Part shown: one piece after another, positions 43,382 through 52,436 of the stretch
How positions within the stretch are numbered: the stretch's first letter is position 1
How the letters are laid out: every line of letters starts with the position of its first letter
DNA from: Oryzisolibacter sp. LB2S
GTDB lineage: Bacteria > Pseudomonadota > Gammaproteobacteria > Burkholderiales > Burkholderiaceae_C
Direction of reading: 5' to 3'
Assembly (NCBI RefSeq): GCF_040732315.1
Contig: NZ_CP160388.1
Coordinates: forward strand, 2,818,494-2,882,493
DNA length: 64,000 nt
Translations under genes and position numbers: made by a program
Notes under the pieces: generated by a model
Seen by the model: the letters and a program-made list of their open reading frames with translations, nothing else
Databases searched by the model: none
What the model was told of the DNA's origin: nothing

Positions 43382-46237
43382 ATGTCCGAAGCCACGCCCA
43401 AGAAAGCCCCCGAGAGCGCCTACCGCGCCACACTCAACATGCCCGACACGCCGTTCCCCATGCGCGGCGACCTGCCCAGGCGCGAGCCCGCCTGGGCCAA
43501 GGAATGGGACGAGAAGGGCATCTACAGGAAGCTGCGCGACGCACGCCGTGGGGCGCCGAAGTTCATCCTGCACGACGGCCCGCCGTATGCCAACGGTCAG
43601 ATCCACATCGGCCACGCGGTCAACAAGATCCTCAAGGACATGATCGTCAAGAGCCGTCAGCTCGAGGGCTTCGACGCGCTCTACACCCCGGGCTGGGACT
43701 GCCACGGTCTGCCGATCGAGAACGCCATCGAGAAGCTGCACGGCCGCAACCTGCCGCGCGACGAGATGCAGGCCAAGGGCCGCGCCTTTGCCACCGAGCA
43801 GATCGCGCAGCAGATGGCGGACTTCAAGCGCCTGGGCGTGCTCGGCGAATGGGACAACCCCTACAAGACCATGAACTTCGCGAGCGAGGCCGGCCAGCTG
43901 CGCGCGCTCAAAAAGGTCATGGAGCGCGGCTTCGTCTACCGAGGGCTCAAGCCCGTGTACTGGTGCTTCGACTGCGCCTCGTCGCTTGCCGAGTTCGAGA
44001 TCGAGTACGCAGACAAGAAGAGCCAGACGCTGGACGTGATGTTCCCCGCGGCCGACCCGGCGCGCCTGGCCGCGGCCTTTGGCCTGCCCAGCCTCGCCAA
44101 GCCCGCCTTTGCCGTGATCTGGACCACCACGGCCTGGACGATTCCGGCCAACCAGGCGCTCAACGTCAACCCCGAGCTCGAATACAGCCTGGTCGATACC
44201 GAACGCGGCCTGCTCATCGTGGCCAGCGCGCTCGTCGACAAATGCCTGGAGCGCTGGGGCATCACCGGCCAGGTCGTCGCCACCACGGTGGGCCAGAAGC
44301 TCGACCTCATGCCCTTCAAGCACCCGCTGGCACATGTGGACAAGGGCTATGACCGCATCTCGCCCGTCTATGTGGCGGACTACGCCACGGCAGAGGACGG
44401 CACCGGCATCGTGCACAGCGCCCCGGCCTATGGCGTGGACGACTTCAACAGCTGCGTGGCCCATGGCCTCAAGTACGAGGACATCCTCAACCCCGTGCAG
44501 GGCCATGGCCAGTACGCCGAGGACTTCCCGCTGTTCGGCGGCCAGTCCATCTGGAAGGCCGTGCCCGTCATCATCGATGCGCTCAAGGTGGCGGGCCGCC
44601 TCATGGGCACGGCCGGCATCACGCACAGCTACCCGCATTGCTGGCGCCACAAGAGCCCGGTGATCTACCGCGCGGCCGCGCAATGGTTCGTGCGCATGGA
44701 CGAGGGCGAGGGCGTGTTCACCGACCCCGCACAAAAACCCGCGCAAACCCTGCGCCAGATTGCGCTGGCAGCTATCGAAAAAACCAGCTTCTACCCCGAG
44801 AACGGCAAGGCACGCCTGCGCGACATGATCGCCGGTCGCCCCGACTGGTGCATCTCGCGCCAGCGCTCGTGGGGCGTGCCCCTGCCCTTCTTCCTGCATG
44901 TGGACAGCGGCGAGCTGCACCCGCGCACGCTGGAGATCATCGACCAGGCCGCCGCCATCGTGGACGCCGGCGGCATCGAGGCCTGGAGCCGCGTGATGGC
45001 GGAGGACATCCTGGGCAAGGAGGATGCGGCGCACTACACCAAGAGCACCGACATCCTCGAGGTCTGGTTCGACTCGGGCTCCACCTTCTGGCATGTGCTG
45101 CGCGGCACGCACGCGGGCATGCACCACGACGAGGGCCCCGAGGCCGACCTGTACCTGGAGGGCCACGACCAGCACCGCGGCTGGTTCCATAGTTCGCTCT
45201 TGCTCGCCAGTGCCATCTTCGGCCGCGCGCCATATCGCGGCCTGCTCACGCACGGCTTCACCGTGGATGGCCAGGGCAAGAAGATGAGCAAGTCGCTGGG
45301 CAACACGGTCTCGCCGCAGGAGGTCAGCTCCAAGATGGGCGCCGAGATCATCCGCCTGTGGTGCGCGGCCACCGACTATTCGGGCGACCTTGCCATCGAC
45401 GACAAGATCCTCGCGCGCGTGGTCGACGCCTACCGCCGCATCCGCAACACGCTGCGCTTCCTGCTCGCCAACGTGAGCGACTTCGACCCGGCCCGCGACG
45501 CCGTGGCCTATGGCGACATGCTGGAGATAGACCGCTGGGCGCTCGCGCGTGCGGCCGAGTTCCAGGCCGAGGTGCTCGCACATTACAAGGTGTACGAATT
45601 CCACCCCGTAGTCGCCAAGCTGCAGCTGTTCTGCTCCGAGGACCTCGGGGGCTTCTACCTCGACGTGCTCAAGGACCGGCTCTACACCACCGCGCCCAAG
45701 AGCCTTGCGCGGCGCAGCGCGCAGACGGCGCTCCACCAGATCACCCACGCCATGCTGCGCTGGATGGCGCCGTTTCTGTCGTTCACGGCCGAGGAGGCCT
45801 GGAAGATCTTCGGCAAGAGCGAATCCATCTTCCTCGAGACCTTCGAGACCCTGCCCGCCGGGGACGAGGCGCTGCTGGCCAAGTGGCAGCGCCTGCGCCA
45901 GATCCGCGACGCGGTGAACAAGGAGATCGAGAACCTGCGCGCCGCCGGCGTCGTGGGCTCGTCGCTGCAGGCCACGATCACGCTCACGGCCGCGCCAGAG
46001 GACCATGCGCTGCTCGCCAGCCTGGGCAATGACCTGAAGTTCGTGTTCATCGTCTCCACTATCAACCTGATAGCTGGCGACGCGCTACAGATAAGCGTTC
46101 AGGCCAGTTCTGACCAGAAATGCGAGCGCTGCTGGCATTACCGCGCCGACGTCGGCCACAACCCAGAGCACCCCACGCTGTGCGGGCGCTGCGACAGCAA
46201 CCTCCACGGCGCGGGTGAAGCCCGCCTGCACGCCTGA
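43382..46237 (+). CDS. ileS: Isoleucyl-tRNA synthetase
   Basis: 951 residues. HIGH is at 75-78, KMSKS at 634-638, and the editing domain lies between ([16 protein letters not shown]). The C-terminal zinc finger has C914 and C917 (CERCW) and a second pair near the end (CGRCD). A segment around residues 889-910 ([19 protein letters not shown]) is encoded by a palindromic-repeat-like stretch with rare ATA and CTA codons. The gene is between ribF and lspA, and its stop overlaps the lspA start by one base. Confidence 0.98.
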   Translation: MSEATPKKAPESAYRATLNMPDTPFPMRGDLPRREPAWAKEWDEKGIYRKLRDARRGAPKFILHDGPPYANGQIHIGHAVNKILKDMIVKSRQLEGFDALYTPGWDCHGLPIENAIEKLHGRNLPRDEMQAKGRAFATEQIAQQMADFKRLGVLGEWDNPYKTMNFASEAGQLRALKKVMERGFVYRGLKPVYWCFDCASSLAEFEIEYADKKSQTLDVMFPAADPARLAAAFGLPSLAKPAFAVIWTTTAWTIPANQALNVNPELEYSLVDTERGLLIVASALVDKCLERWGITGQVVATTVGQKLDLMPFKHPLAHVDKGYDRISPVYVADYATAEDGTGIVHSAPAYGVDDFNSCVAHGLKYEDILNPVQGHGQYAEDFPLFGGQSIWKAVPVIIDALKVAGRLMGTAGITHSYPHCWRHKSPVIYRAAAQWFVRMDEGEGVFTDPAQKPAQTLRQIALAAIEKTSFYPENGKARLRDMIAGRPDWCISRQRSWGVPLPFFLHVDSGELHPRTLEIIDQAAAIVDAGGIEAWSRVMAEDILGKEDAAHYTKSTDILEVWFDSGSTFWHVLRGTHAGMHHDEGPEADLYLEGHDQHRGWFHSSLLLASAIFGRAPYRGLLTHGFTVDGQGKKMSKSLGNTVSPQEVSSKMGAEIIRLWCAATDYSGDLAIDDKILARVVDAYRRIRNTLRFLLANVSDFDPARDAVAYGDMLEIDRWALARAAEFQAEVLAHYKVYEFHPVVAKLQLFCSEDLGGFYLDVLKDRLYTTAPKSLARRSAQTALHQITHAMLRWMAPFLSFTAEEAWKIFGKSESIFLETFETLPAGDEALLAKWQRLRQIRDAVNKEIENLRAAGVVGSSLQATITLTAAPEDHALLASLGNDLKFVFIVSTINLIAGDALQISVQASSDQKCERCWHYRADVGHNPEHPTLCGRCDSNLHGAGEARLHA
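46048..46110 (-). repeat. Palindromic repeat-like copy R6 inside ileS
   Basis: The minus strand reads AACTGGCCTGAACGCTTATC, then TGTAGCG, then CGTCGCCAGCTATCAGG, matching the family order (GGCCT, CGCTT, spacer, AGCG, CAGCTATC). It sits in frame in the ileS C-terminal region. Confidence 0.55.
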
Positions 46238-46734
46238 TGGCGCGCGCGGGCAAGAGCGGCGGCGCGCGCATGTGGCCCTGGCTGGCCTGGGCCCTGCTGC
46301 TCGTCATCGCCGACCAGTTCACCAAGACGCTGATCCTGGGCTACTACCGCCTGGGCGACGCCACCTACGTGACCAGCTTCTTCAACGTCGTGCGCGCGCA
46401 CAACACGGGCGCGGCCTTCTCCTTCCTGGCCGACGCCGGGGGCTGGCAGCGCTGGCTGTTCACCGGCATCGCCGTGGTGGTGGCGGCCTTCATCCTGTGG
46501 CAGCTGCGCCAGCACCCGGGGCAGCGGCTGTTCGCCTTCGCGCTGTCGTCCATCCTGGGCGGCGCCATAGGCAACGTGGTGGATCGCCTGCAGCATGGCT
46601 ATGTGGTGGACTTTCTGGACTTTCACCTGCGCGGCTGGCATTTCCCGGCCTTCAACGTGGCCGACTGCGCCATCACCGTGGGCGCGGCCTGCCTGATCCT
46701 CGACGAGCTGCTGCGCGTGCGACGCGGAGGCTGA
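46237..46734 (+). CDS. lspA: Signal peptidase II (prolipoprotein)
   Basis: 165 residues with four helices. It has [11 protein letters not shown], the conserved [20 protein letters not shown], and the catalytic Asp125 (GYVVDFLDF) and Asp143 (FNVADCAI). It cleaves lipoprotein signals, including those of the many lipoproteins in this window. The ATG overlaps the ileS stop (TGATG). Confidence 0.97.
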   Translation: MARAGKSGGARMWPWLAWALLLVIADQFTKTLILGYYRLGDATYVTSFFNVVRAHNTGAAFSFLADAGGWQRWLFTGIAVVVAAFILWQLRQHPGQRLFAFALSSILGGAIGNVVDRLQHGYVVDFLDFHLRGWHFPAFNVADCAITVGAACLILDELLRVRRGG

Positions 46735-46790
46735 TGGCCCTGGCCTGGGGTTAACCCGCAACGCCCTGTGTCACTTGGGCGTCATACTGG

Positions 46791-46819
46791 CGTGATGAAA
46801 TGAAATCGTTTCCATCACG
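46791..46819. promoter_or_regulatory. Nested palindromic operator of the LacI-type gene
   Basis: CGTGATG (46791-46797) pairs with CATCACG (46813-46819). Inside is ATGAAATCGTTTCCAT (46800-46815), a LacI-family-like half-palindrome with a central CG. It ends 5 nt before the regulator start codon, so binding would block its own transcription or translation. Confidence 0.6.
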
Positions 46820-46824
46820 CCCCC

Positions 46825-47904
46825 ATGCCCAAGGAACCCCAGAACATTCACGCCGTTGCAGCACGTGCCGGCGTCTCGGCCGCGACGGTGTCGCGCGCCT
46901 TCAACTGCCCCGACAAGGTCGCCCCGGCCACGCGTGAGCTGGTCGCGCATGCCGCGCGCGAGCTCGGCTACCAGCCCAACGCCATCGCCCGCACATTGCG
47001 CACCCAGCGCAGCCGCGTGCTGGGCGTGGTGCTGCCCACGCTGCTCAATCCGGTCTTTGCCGAATGCCTGCAGGGCATCGCCCTGGCCGCGGCCAGAAAT
47101 GGCTACGCCATCCTGCCCGCCATGACGGGCTATGACGACGAGCAGGAGAGGCAGGCCGTCACGCAGCTGCTGGCCGGCGGCGTCGACGGCATGATTCTCA
47201 CCGTCGCCAACCCCACGGACTCCCAGGCCCTCGAGCGCCTGCGCGGCGTCGAACTGCCCTATGTGCTGGTCTACAACGCCCATGCAGAACATCCCTGCGT
47301 TTCGGTCGACGGCGAGGCGGCGGCCGCCGAGGTCGTGGCGCGGCTCGCTGCCCTTGGCCACCGCCGCATCGCCATGGTCAGCGGCACGCTGGCGGCCTCC
47401 GACCGGGCGCAGCAGCGCTACCGCGGCTACCTGCGCGGCATGGCGCAGGCGGGCCTCGTGCCCCCCGCGCTCGTCGAGGTGCCCTTCGTCACCAGCGCCG
47501 TGATGGCGCTCTCGCGCTACCTGCAGGCCCAGCCCCGGCCCACGGCATTGTTCTGCTCCAACGACCTGCTTGCCATTCGCGCCATACGGGCCGCGCATCT
47601 GTCGGGCCTGAGCGTGCCGCAGGACCTCTCCGTCGTCGGCTTCGACGGCATTGCCATCGGCCAGGACCTGACCCCTGCCCTGAGCACCATCGCCCAGCCC
47701 AGCCACGACATGGGCCGCCACGCCGTGGATCTGCTGGTCCACGCCATGGAGCGCAACCGGCTGCCCACGGCGGCCGACAGCCTCTATCTGCCCCATGCGT
47801 TTCACGACGGCGAATCCTGCAGCGCCGCCACCGGGGCTGTGCCCGAAGCGTCGGGCCGCAGCCCATCCTCCCGCCCCGTCTCACCACAAGGAGTAACCCC
47901 ATGA
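46825..47904 (+). CDS. LacI-family transcriptional regulator of the ABC operon
   Basis: 359 residues. The helix-turn-helix is NIHAVAARAGVSAATVSRAF (7-26), followed by the hinge RTLRTQRSRVLGVVLPTLLN and a periplasmic-binding-like effector domain with TALFCSNDLLAIRAIRAAH and VVGFDGIAIGQDLTPALSTI. It is first in a six-gene overlapping operon and has a palindromic site directly upstream. It probably represses the importer until a ligand, perhaps a phosphoester, is bound. Confidence 0.93.
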   Translation: MPKEPQNIHAVAARAGVSAATVSRAFNCPDKVAPATRELVAHAARELGYQPNAIARTLRTQRSRVLGVVLPTLLNPVFAECLQGIALAAARNGYAILPAMTGYDDEQERQAVTQLLAGGVDGMILTVANPTDSQALERLRGVELPYVLVYNAHAEHPCVSVDGEAAAAEVVARLAALGHRRIAMVSGTLAASDRAQQRYRGYLRGMAQAGLVPPALVEVPFVTSAVMALSRYLQAQPRPTALFCSNDLLAIRAIRAAHLSGLSVPQDLSVVGFDGIAIGQDLTPALSTIAQPSHDMGRHAVDLLVHAMERNRLPTAADSLYLPHAFHDGESCSAATGAVPEASGRSPSSRPVSPQGVTP

Positions 47905-48914
47905 CCTCGACCTTGCAACGCCTTGCCCGCATCGGCGTGCTCGCGGCCGCCGGCCTGGCCGCCGGCGGCGCCTGGGCGCAGACCGCCATCTGCTACAACT
48001 GCCCGACCGAGTGGGCCGACTGGGGCACGCAGCTGCGCGTCATCAAGGCCAAAACCGGCATCACCGTGCCGGCGGACAACAAGAACTCGGGCCAGGCCCT
48101 GGCACAGCTCGTGGCCGAGAAGGCACGCCCCGTGGCCGATGTCACCTACCTGGGCGTGACCTTCGCCATCCAGGCGCAGAAGGACGGCGTGGTCGCCCCC
48201 TACCAGCCCGCCCACTGGAAGGAGATCCCCGATGGCATGAAGGATCCGGCTGGCCACTGGTTCAGCATCCACTCGGGCACGTTGGGCTTCATGGTCAACG
48301 TGGACGCGCTCAAGGGCAAGCCGGTACCGAAGTCCTGGGCCGATCTGCTCAAGCCCGACTACAAGGGACTGATCGGCTACCTCGATCCGGCCTCGGCCTT
48401 CGTCGGCTATGTGGGCGCCGTGGCCGTGAACGAGGCACGCGGCGGCTCGCTGGCCGACTTCGCGCCGGCCATCGACTACTTCAAGGCACTGCAGAAGAAC
48501 GAACCCATCGTGCCCAAGCAGACCTCGTACGCGCGCGTGCTCTCGGGCGAGATCGCCATCCTGCTGGACTATGACTTCAACGCCTACCGGGCCAGGTACA
48601 AGGACGGCGCCAACGTGCAGTTCGTCATTCAGGCCGAGGGCACGGTGGTCGTGCCCTACGTGATGAGCCTGGTCAACAAGGCACCGCACCCGGCCGAGGC
48701 GAAGAAGGTGCTCGACTTCGTGCTCTCCGACGAGGGACAGTCGATCTGGGCCAAGGCCTATCTGCGCCCGGTGCGCGCGAGCGCCATGCCCAAGGAGGTG
48801 CAGGCGCAGTTCCTGCCCGCGTCGGAATACGCGCGCGCCAGGACCGTGGACTACGACCGCATGGCGGCGGCGCAGCGCGCGTTCTCCGACCGCTATCTCA
48901 AGGAAGTGCGGTGA
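47901..48914 (+). CDS. ABC transporter periplasmic binding protein (family 1)
   Basis: 337 residues; the ATG overlaps the regulator stop (ATGA). The signal peptide ends GGAWA|Q (26/27). The mature chain starts with a CxxC (C31, C34 in CYNCP), which is unusual. The fold is the Fe/spermidine/2-aminoethylphosphonate type (PBP-like), with SGTLGFMVNVDALKGKPVPK and LLKPDYKGLIGYLDPASAFV. It captures a small organic solute. Neighbours (two permeases, an ATPase, a metallophosphodiesterase and a Na/Pi carrier) suggest a phosphate-containing substrate. Confidence 0.9.
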   Translation: MTSTLQRLARIGVLAAAGLAAGGAWAQTAICYNCPTEWADWGTQLRVIKAKTGITVPADNKNSGQALAQLVAEKARPVADVTYLGVTFAIQAQKDGVVAPYQPAHWKEIPDGMKDPAGHWFSIHSGTLGFMVNVDALKGKPVPKSWADLLKPDYKGLIGYLDPASAFVGYVGAVAVNEARGGSLADFAPAIDYFKALQKNEPIVPKQTSYARVLSGEIAILLDYDFNAYRARYKDGANVQFVIQAEGTVVVPYVMSLVNKAPHPAEAKKVLDFVLSDEGQSIWAKAYLRPVRASAMPKEVQAQFLPASEYARARTVDYDRMAAAQRAFSDRYLKEVR

Positions 48915-49714
48915 GCTCGCGCCAGCGCCTGCTGCTCGCCGGCTGCGCGGCGCCGGCGGGGGTGTTCTTCCTCGCGTTCTGGCTGCTGCCGGCATTGCAG
49001 CTCCTGCTGCTGCCGGCCGAGCAGGGGTGGAAGACCTATTTCGTCGTGCTCACCGACGGGCGCTACGTCGAGAGCATGCTCAACACCCTGCTGCTGTCGA
49101 TCGCCGTGACCCTGGCCACGCTGGTGACAGGCGCCACCATAGGCATCTATCTCGCGCGGCGCAGCTTCGTCGGCAAGCAGCTGCTGCTGGCGCTGCTGAC
49201 GCTGCCGCTGTCGTTCCCCGGCGTGATCATCGGCTTCTTCGTGATCCTGCTGGGCGGGCGCCAGGGGCTGGTGGCCGACCTCTCGAGCCGGCTCGTGGGC
49301 GAGCGCATCACCTTCGCCTACGGCCTGCTGGGCATGTTTCTGGCGTACCTGTACTTCTCGCTGCCGCGCGCCATTGCGACCTACACCGCGGCCGCCGAGG
49401 CCATGGACCTGCAGCTCGAGGAGGCCGCACGCTCGCTGGGCGCATCGCGCCTGCGCATCGTGCGCGATGTGTGGATACCCGAGCTCGCACCCACCACGGT
49501 GGCCTGCGGCGCCATCGTGTTCGCCACCTCCATGGGTGCGTTCGGCACCGCGTTCACGCTGGCGAGCAAGTTCGAGGTCGTGCCCATCACCATCTACAAC
49601 GAGTTCACCAACTACGCCAACTTCGCGCTGGCCGCATCGCTGTCGATCGCGCTCGGCATCGTCACCTGGCTGGCGCTGTTTCTCACGCGCCGCTTCGGCA
49701 GCAATGTGGGTTGA
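48911..49714 (+). CDS. ABC transporter permease 1
   Basis: 267 residues with GTG start overlapping the preceding stop (GTGA). About six helices are visible. The EAA-loop motif EAARSLGASRLRIVRDVWIP contacts the ATPase. It is similar in type to phosphonate/iron/spermidine importers. It starts the membrane part of the importer and precedes the second permease by 12 nt. Confidence 0.92.
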   Translation: MSSRQRLLLAGCAAPAGVFFLAFWLLPALQLLLLPAEQGWKTYFVVLTDGRYVESMLNTLLLSIAVTLATLVTGATIGIYLARRSFVGKQLLLALLTLPLSFPGVIIGFFVILLGGRQGLVADLSSRLVGERITFAYGLLGMFLAYLYFSLPRAIATYTAAAEAMDLQLEEAARSLGASRLRIVRDVWIPELAPTTVACGAIVFATSMGAFGTAFTLASKFEVVPITIYNEFTNYANFALAASLSIALGIVTWLALFLTRRFGSNVG

Positions 49715-49726
49715 GGAGGGCCGCCC

Positions 49727-50527
49727 ATGCGAACCCATGCCCAGAAACCGGCTCCGTTCCTGTTCGCCGTGACGGCGCTCACCACCGTGTTCATGGTCGC
49801 TCCCATGCTGCTGTCGGTGCTCGCGGGCCTCGTGAACAACTACAGCACCGGAATCCGAAGCGGCCTTACGCTGCGCTGGCTCCGGGAAGTCTGGGAGGTC
49901 TATGGCAGCACCGTGGGCGCGTCGCTCGTGATCGCCGCGCTGTGCGTCGTGGCGACGGCATTGCTCGGCGTGCCCTGCGCCTACGCGCTCGCACGCAGCC
50001 GTTCGCGCCTGGCGCGCGCCTTCGAGGAGCTGCTGACCCTGCCCGTGGCCGTGCCGGGCCTGGCGACGGCGCTGGCGCTGATCCTGGTCTATGGACAGAT
50101 GGCGGCCTTCCGCCAGAGCTTCGCCTTCATCCTCGTCGGCCACATCGTGTTCACCCTGCCCTTCATGGTGCGCACCGTGGCCTCGGCCTTCCAGCGCAAC
50201 GACCTGATCGCGCTCGAGGAAGCCGCGCGCACGCTGGGCGCGAGCTTTCCCCAGCGCTTTCTCGGCGTGCTCGTGCCGGCCGTGTTCCCGGCCATCGTGG
50301 CCGGCGGCCTGATGGTGTTCACGCTCTCGGTGGGCGAGTTCAACCTGACCTGGATGCTGCACACGCCGCTCACGCGCACCCTGCCCGTGGGCCTGGCCGA
50401 CAGCTATGCGTCCATGCGCATAGAGGTCGGATCGGCCTACACGCTGGTGTTCTTCATCGTCATCCTCCCGGTGCTGTGGGCCCTGCAGGCCCTGGCCCAG
50501 CTCATGCAGAAACGCTATGGAACTTGA
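49727..50527 (+). CDS. ABC transporter permease 2
   Basis: 266 residues with GAGGAG upstream, and six helices. The EAA loop is EEAARTLGASFPQRFLGVLV. It forms a heterodimeric channel with permease 1. It overlaps the ATPase gene by 11 bases. Confidence 0.92.
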   Translation: MRTHAQKPAPFLFAVTALTTVFMVAPMLLSVLAGLVNNYSTGIRSGLTLRWLREVWEVYGSTVGASLVIAALCVVATALLGVPCAYALARSRSRLARAFEELLTLPVAVPGLATALALILVYGQMAAFRQSFAFILVGHIVFTLPFMVRTVASAFQRNDLIALEEAARTLGASFPQRFLGVLVPAVFPAIVAGGLMVFTLSVGEFNLTWMLHTPLTRTLPVGLADSYASMRIEVGSAYTLVFFIVILPVLWALQALAQLMQKRYGT

Positions 50528-51578
50528 ACGCATACCGGTCGAGATCGACCACTGCTCCAAAACCTACGCCGACGGCACGCGCGGACTGCAACCCACGAGC
50601 CTGCATGTCGAGCCCGGCGAGGTGCTGGCGCTGCTCGGCCCCTCGGGCTGCGGCAAGACCACGCTGCTGCGCCTGATCGCCGGGCTCGAGACGCTGGACG
50701 CGGGCGGGCGCATCCTGTTCGGCGACCAGGACGTGACCCACCGCCCGGTGGAGCAGCGCGGCGTGGGCATGGTGTTCCAGAGCTACGCGCTGTTCCCGCA
50801 GATGAGCGTGGCCGCCAACATCGGCTACGGCCTGCGCATACGCGGCGTCTCGGCCGCCGAGGAGCGCCGCGCCGTGGGCGAGCTCGTGGAGCTCACGCGC
50901 CTGACAGGTCTGGAATCCAGGCGCCCGGGCGAGCTCTCGGGCGGCCAGCGCCAGCGCGTGGCCCTGGCGCGCGCCGTGGCCGTGCGCCCGCGCGTGCTGC
51001 TGCTCGACGAGCCGCTCGCGGCCCTGGACGCCAAACTCAAGGAGTCGCTGCGCGAGGAACTGGCCGAGCTGCTGCGCCGCCTGCACATCACCGCCATCCA
51101 CGTCACGCACGACCAGCAGGAGGCCATGGCGATCGCCGACCGGCTGGCCGTGATGCGCGCCGGGCGCATCGTGCAGGTGGGCCGCGGCGAGGACCTGTAC
51201 CGCGCGCCCACCCACCCCTTCGTGGCCGAGTTCCTCGGCCGGGTCAACCGCATAGAGCGCTCGCCCGAGTCGCTCGCGCGCGGCGTGCTCACGATAGGCG
51301 GCGCCACCCTCGCCTGCCCGCCCGCGCTGAACCAGGGCGCGCTGCTGGTGCGCCCCGAGGACATACAGATTGGCCCGCGCCAGGACGGCTGGGGCGTGGC
51401 CCGGGTCACCCAGCGCTGCTTCCTGGGCGACCGCGTGCAGCTGCGCCTGCAGGCCGACGGCGTGCCCGGCACGCTGCTGGCCGATGTGGCGCGCGACGCG
51501 CCCTACCGCGATGGCGACGAGGTGGGCATCCACATCGATCCGCAACGCCTGATGAGCACCGCAGAGGTCACCCCATGA
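50517..51578 (+). CDS. ABC importer ATPase (PotA/UgpC-like)
   Basis: 353 residues. Walker A is GPSGCGKTT, signature LSGGQRQRVALARA, Walker B VLLLDEPLAALD and H-loop HVTHDQQEAMA. A C-terminal TOBE/OB domain (about 245-350) follows, as in MalK-, UgpC- and PotA-type ATPases. It powers the importer. It overlaps the downstream phosphodiesterase gene by 4 bases. Confidence 0.95.
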   Translation: MELERIPVEIDHCSKTYADGTRGLQPTSLHVEPGEVLALLGPSGCGKTTLLRLIAGLETLDAGGRILFGDQDVTHRPVEQRGVGMVFQSYALFPQMSVAANIGYGLRIRGVSAAEERRAVGELVELTRLTGLESRRPGELSGGQRQRVALARAVAVRPRVLLLDEPLAALDAKLKESLREELAELLRRLHITAIHVTHDQQEAMAIADRLAVMRAGRIVQVGRGEDLYRAPTHPFVAEFLGRVNRIERSPESLARGVLTIGGATLACPPALNQGALLVRPEDIQIGPRQDGWGVARVTQRCFLGDRVQLRLQADGVPGTLLADVARDAPYRDGDEVGIHIDPQRLMSTAEVTP

Positions 51579-52414
51579 GCACCGCACCGTACACCTTTCT
51601 CGCCCAGATCACGGACCCGCATATCCGCGAGCCCGGCCGCCTGGCCTATGGGCGCATCGACACCACGCCCTATCTCAGGCGCGCCATCGACAGCCTGCTG
51701 GCCCTGCCCCAGCGGCCCGACGCGCTCGTGCTCACCGGCGACCTGTGCGACTTCGGCCGCGAGGCCGAATACGCGCATCTGGCCGAACTGCTGGCGCCAC
51801 TCGCCGACCTGCCCGTCTACCTGCTGCCCGGCAACCACGACGAGCGCGTGCAGCTGCGCAAAAGCTTTGCCCACCATGTCTACCTGCAGGGCGACGGCGA
51901 GTTCGTGCAGTACAGCGTGCGCGTAGGCCCGCTGCGCCTGATTGCGCTCGATACCGTGGTGCCGGGCCAGAGCCATGGCGCGCTGTGCGAGGCGCGCCTG
52001 GCCTGGCTGGAGCGGGAGCTGACCACCTGCCAGGGCGAGCCGGTCGTGATCGCCATGCACCACCCGCCGTTTCGCACGCTCATCGGCCACATGGACAAGA
52101 TCGGGCTGCTCGCGGGCGCGCAGGAGCTCGAGGCCATCGTCGCGCGCCACCCGAACGTGGAACGCATCATCTGCGGCCACCTGCACCGCGCCATCGACGT
52201 GCGCTTTGGCGGCACCATCGCCAGCACCTGCCCGTCGCCGGCGCACCAGGTGGCGCTGGACCTGCAGCCCGCGGCGGCCTCGGCCTGGATGCTGGAGCCG
52301 CCGGCCTTTCGCATCCATGCCTGGGATGGCGAGCGCCTGGTTTCTCACCTCGCGGCCTCGGGAATCTTTGAAGGCCCCTATCCTTTCCACGAGAATGGCA
52401 TGCTCATAGACTGA
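51575..52414 (+). CDS. Metallophosphodiesterase (GpdQ/CpdA-like)
   Basis: 279 residues. The metal ligands are all visible: Asp14 and His16 (TDPH), Asp56 (LTGDLCD), Asn87-His88 (GNHDE), then HHPP and GHLHR. It is class III cyclic-nucleotide/glycerophosphodiester phosphodiesterase-like. Its position as the last gene of the ABC importer operon points to cleavage of an imported phosphodiester, such as glycerophosphodiesters, releasing phosphate monoester. A cAMP role cannot be excluded. Confidence 0.88.
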   Translation: MSTAPYTFLAQITDPHIREPGRLAYGRIDTTPYLRRAIDSLLALPQRPDALVLTGDLCDFGREAEYAHLAELLAPLADLPVYLLPGNHDERVQLRKSFAHHVYLQGDGEFVQYSVRVGPLRLIALDTVVPGQSHGALCEARLAWLERELTTCQGEPVVIAMHHPPFRTLIGHMDKIGLLAGAQELEAIVARHPNVERIICGHLHRAIDVRFGGTIASTCPSPAHQVALDLQPAAASAWMLEPPAFRIHAWDGERLVSHLAASGIFEGPYPFHENGMLID

Positions 52415-52436
52415 TAGCATTCCACGACCGTCCCTC

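Noticed and set aside
44730..44787. Possible further palindromic repeat copy in ileS (GCGCTGGCAGCTATCG)
   Set aside because: Only the right half resembles the family, and the encoded [13 protein letters not shown] matches normal IleS sequence, so it may be coincidence.
42197..46006. 1269-codon open frame opposite ribF and ileS
   Set aside because: It spans two essential genes on the other strand and has no recognisable domain.
47985..48005. CxxC of the binding protein as a c-type heme site
   Set aside because: No His follows the second Cys (CYNCP), so it is not CxxCH.
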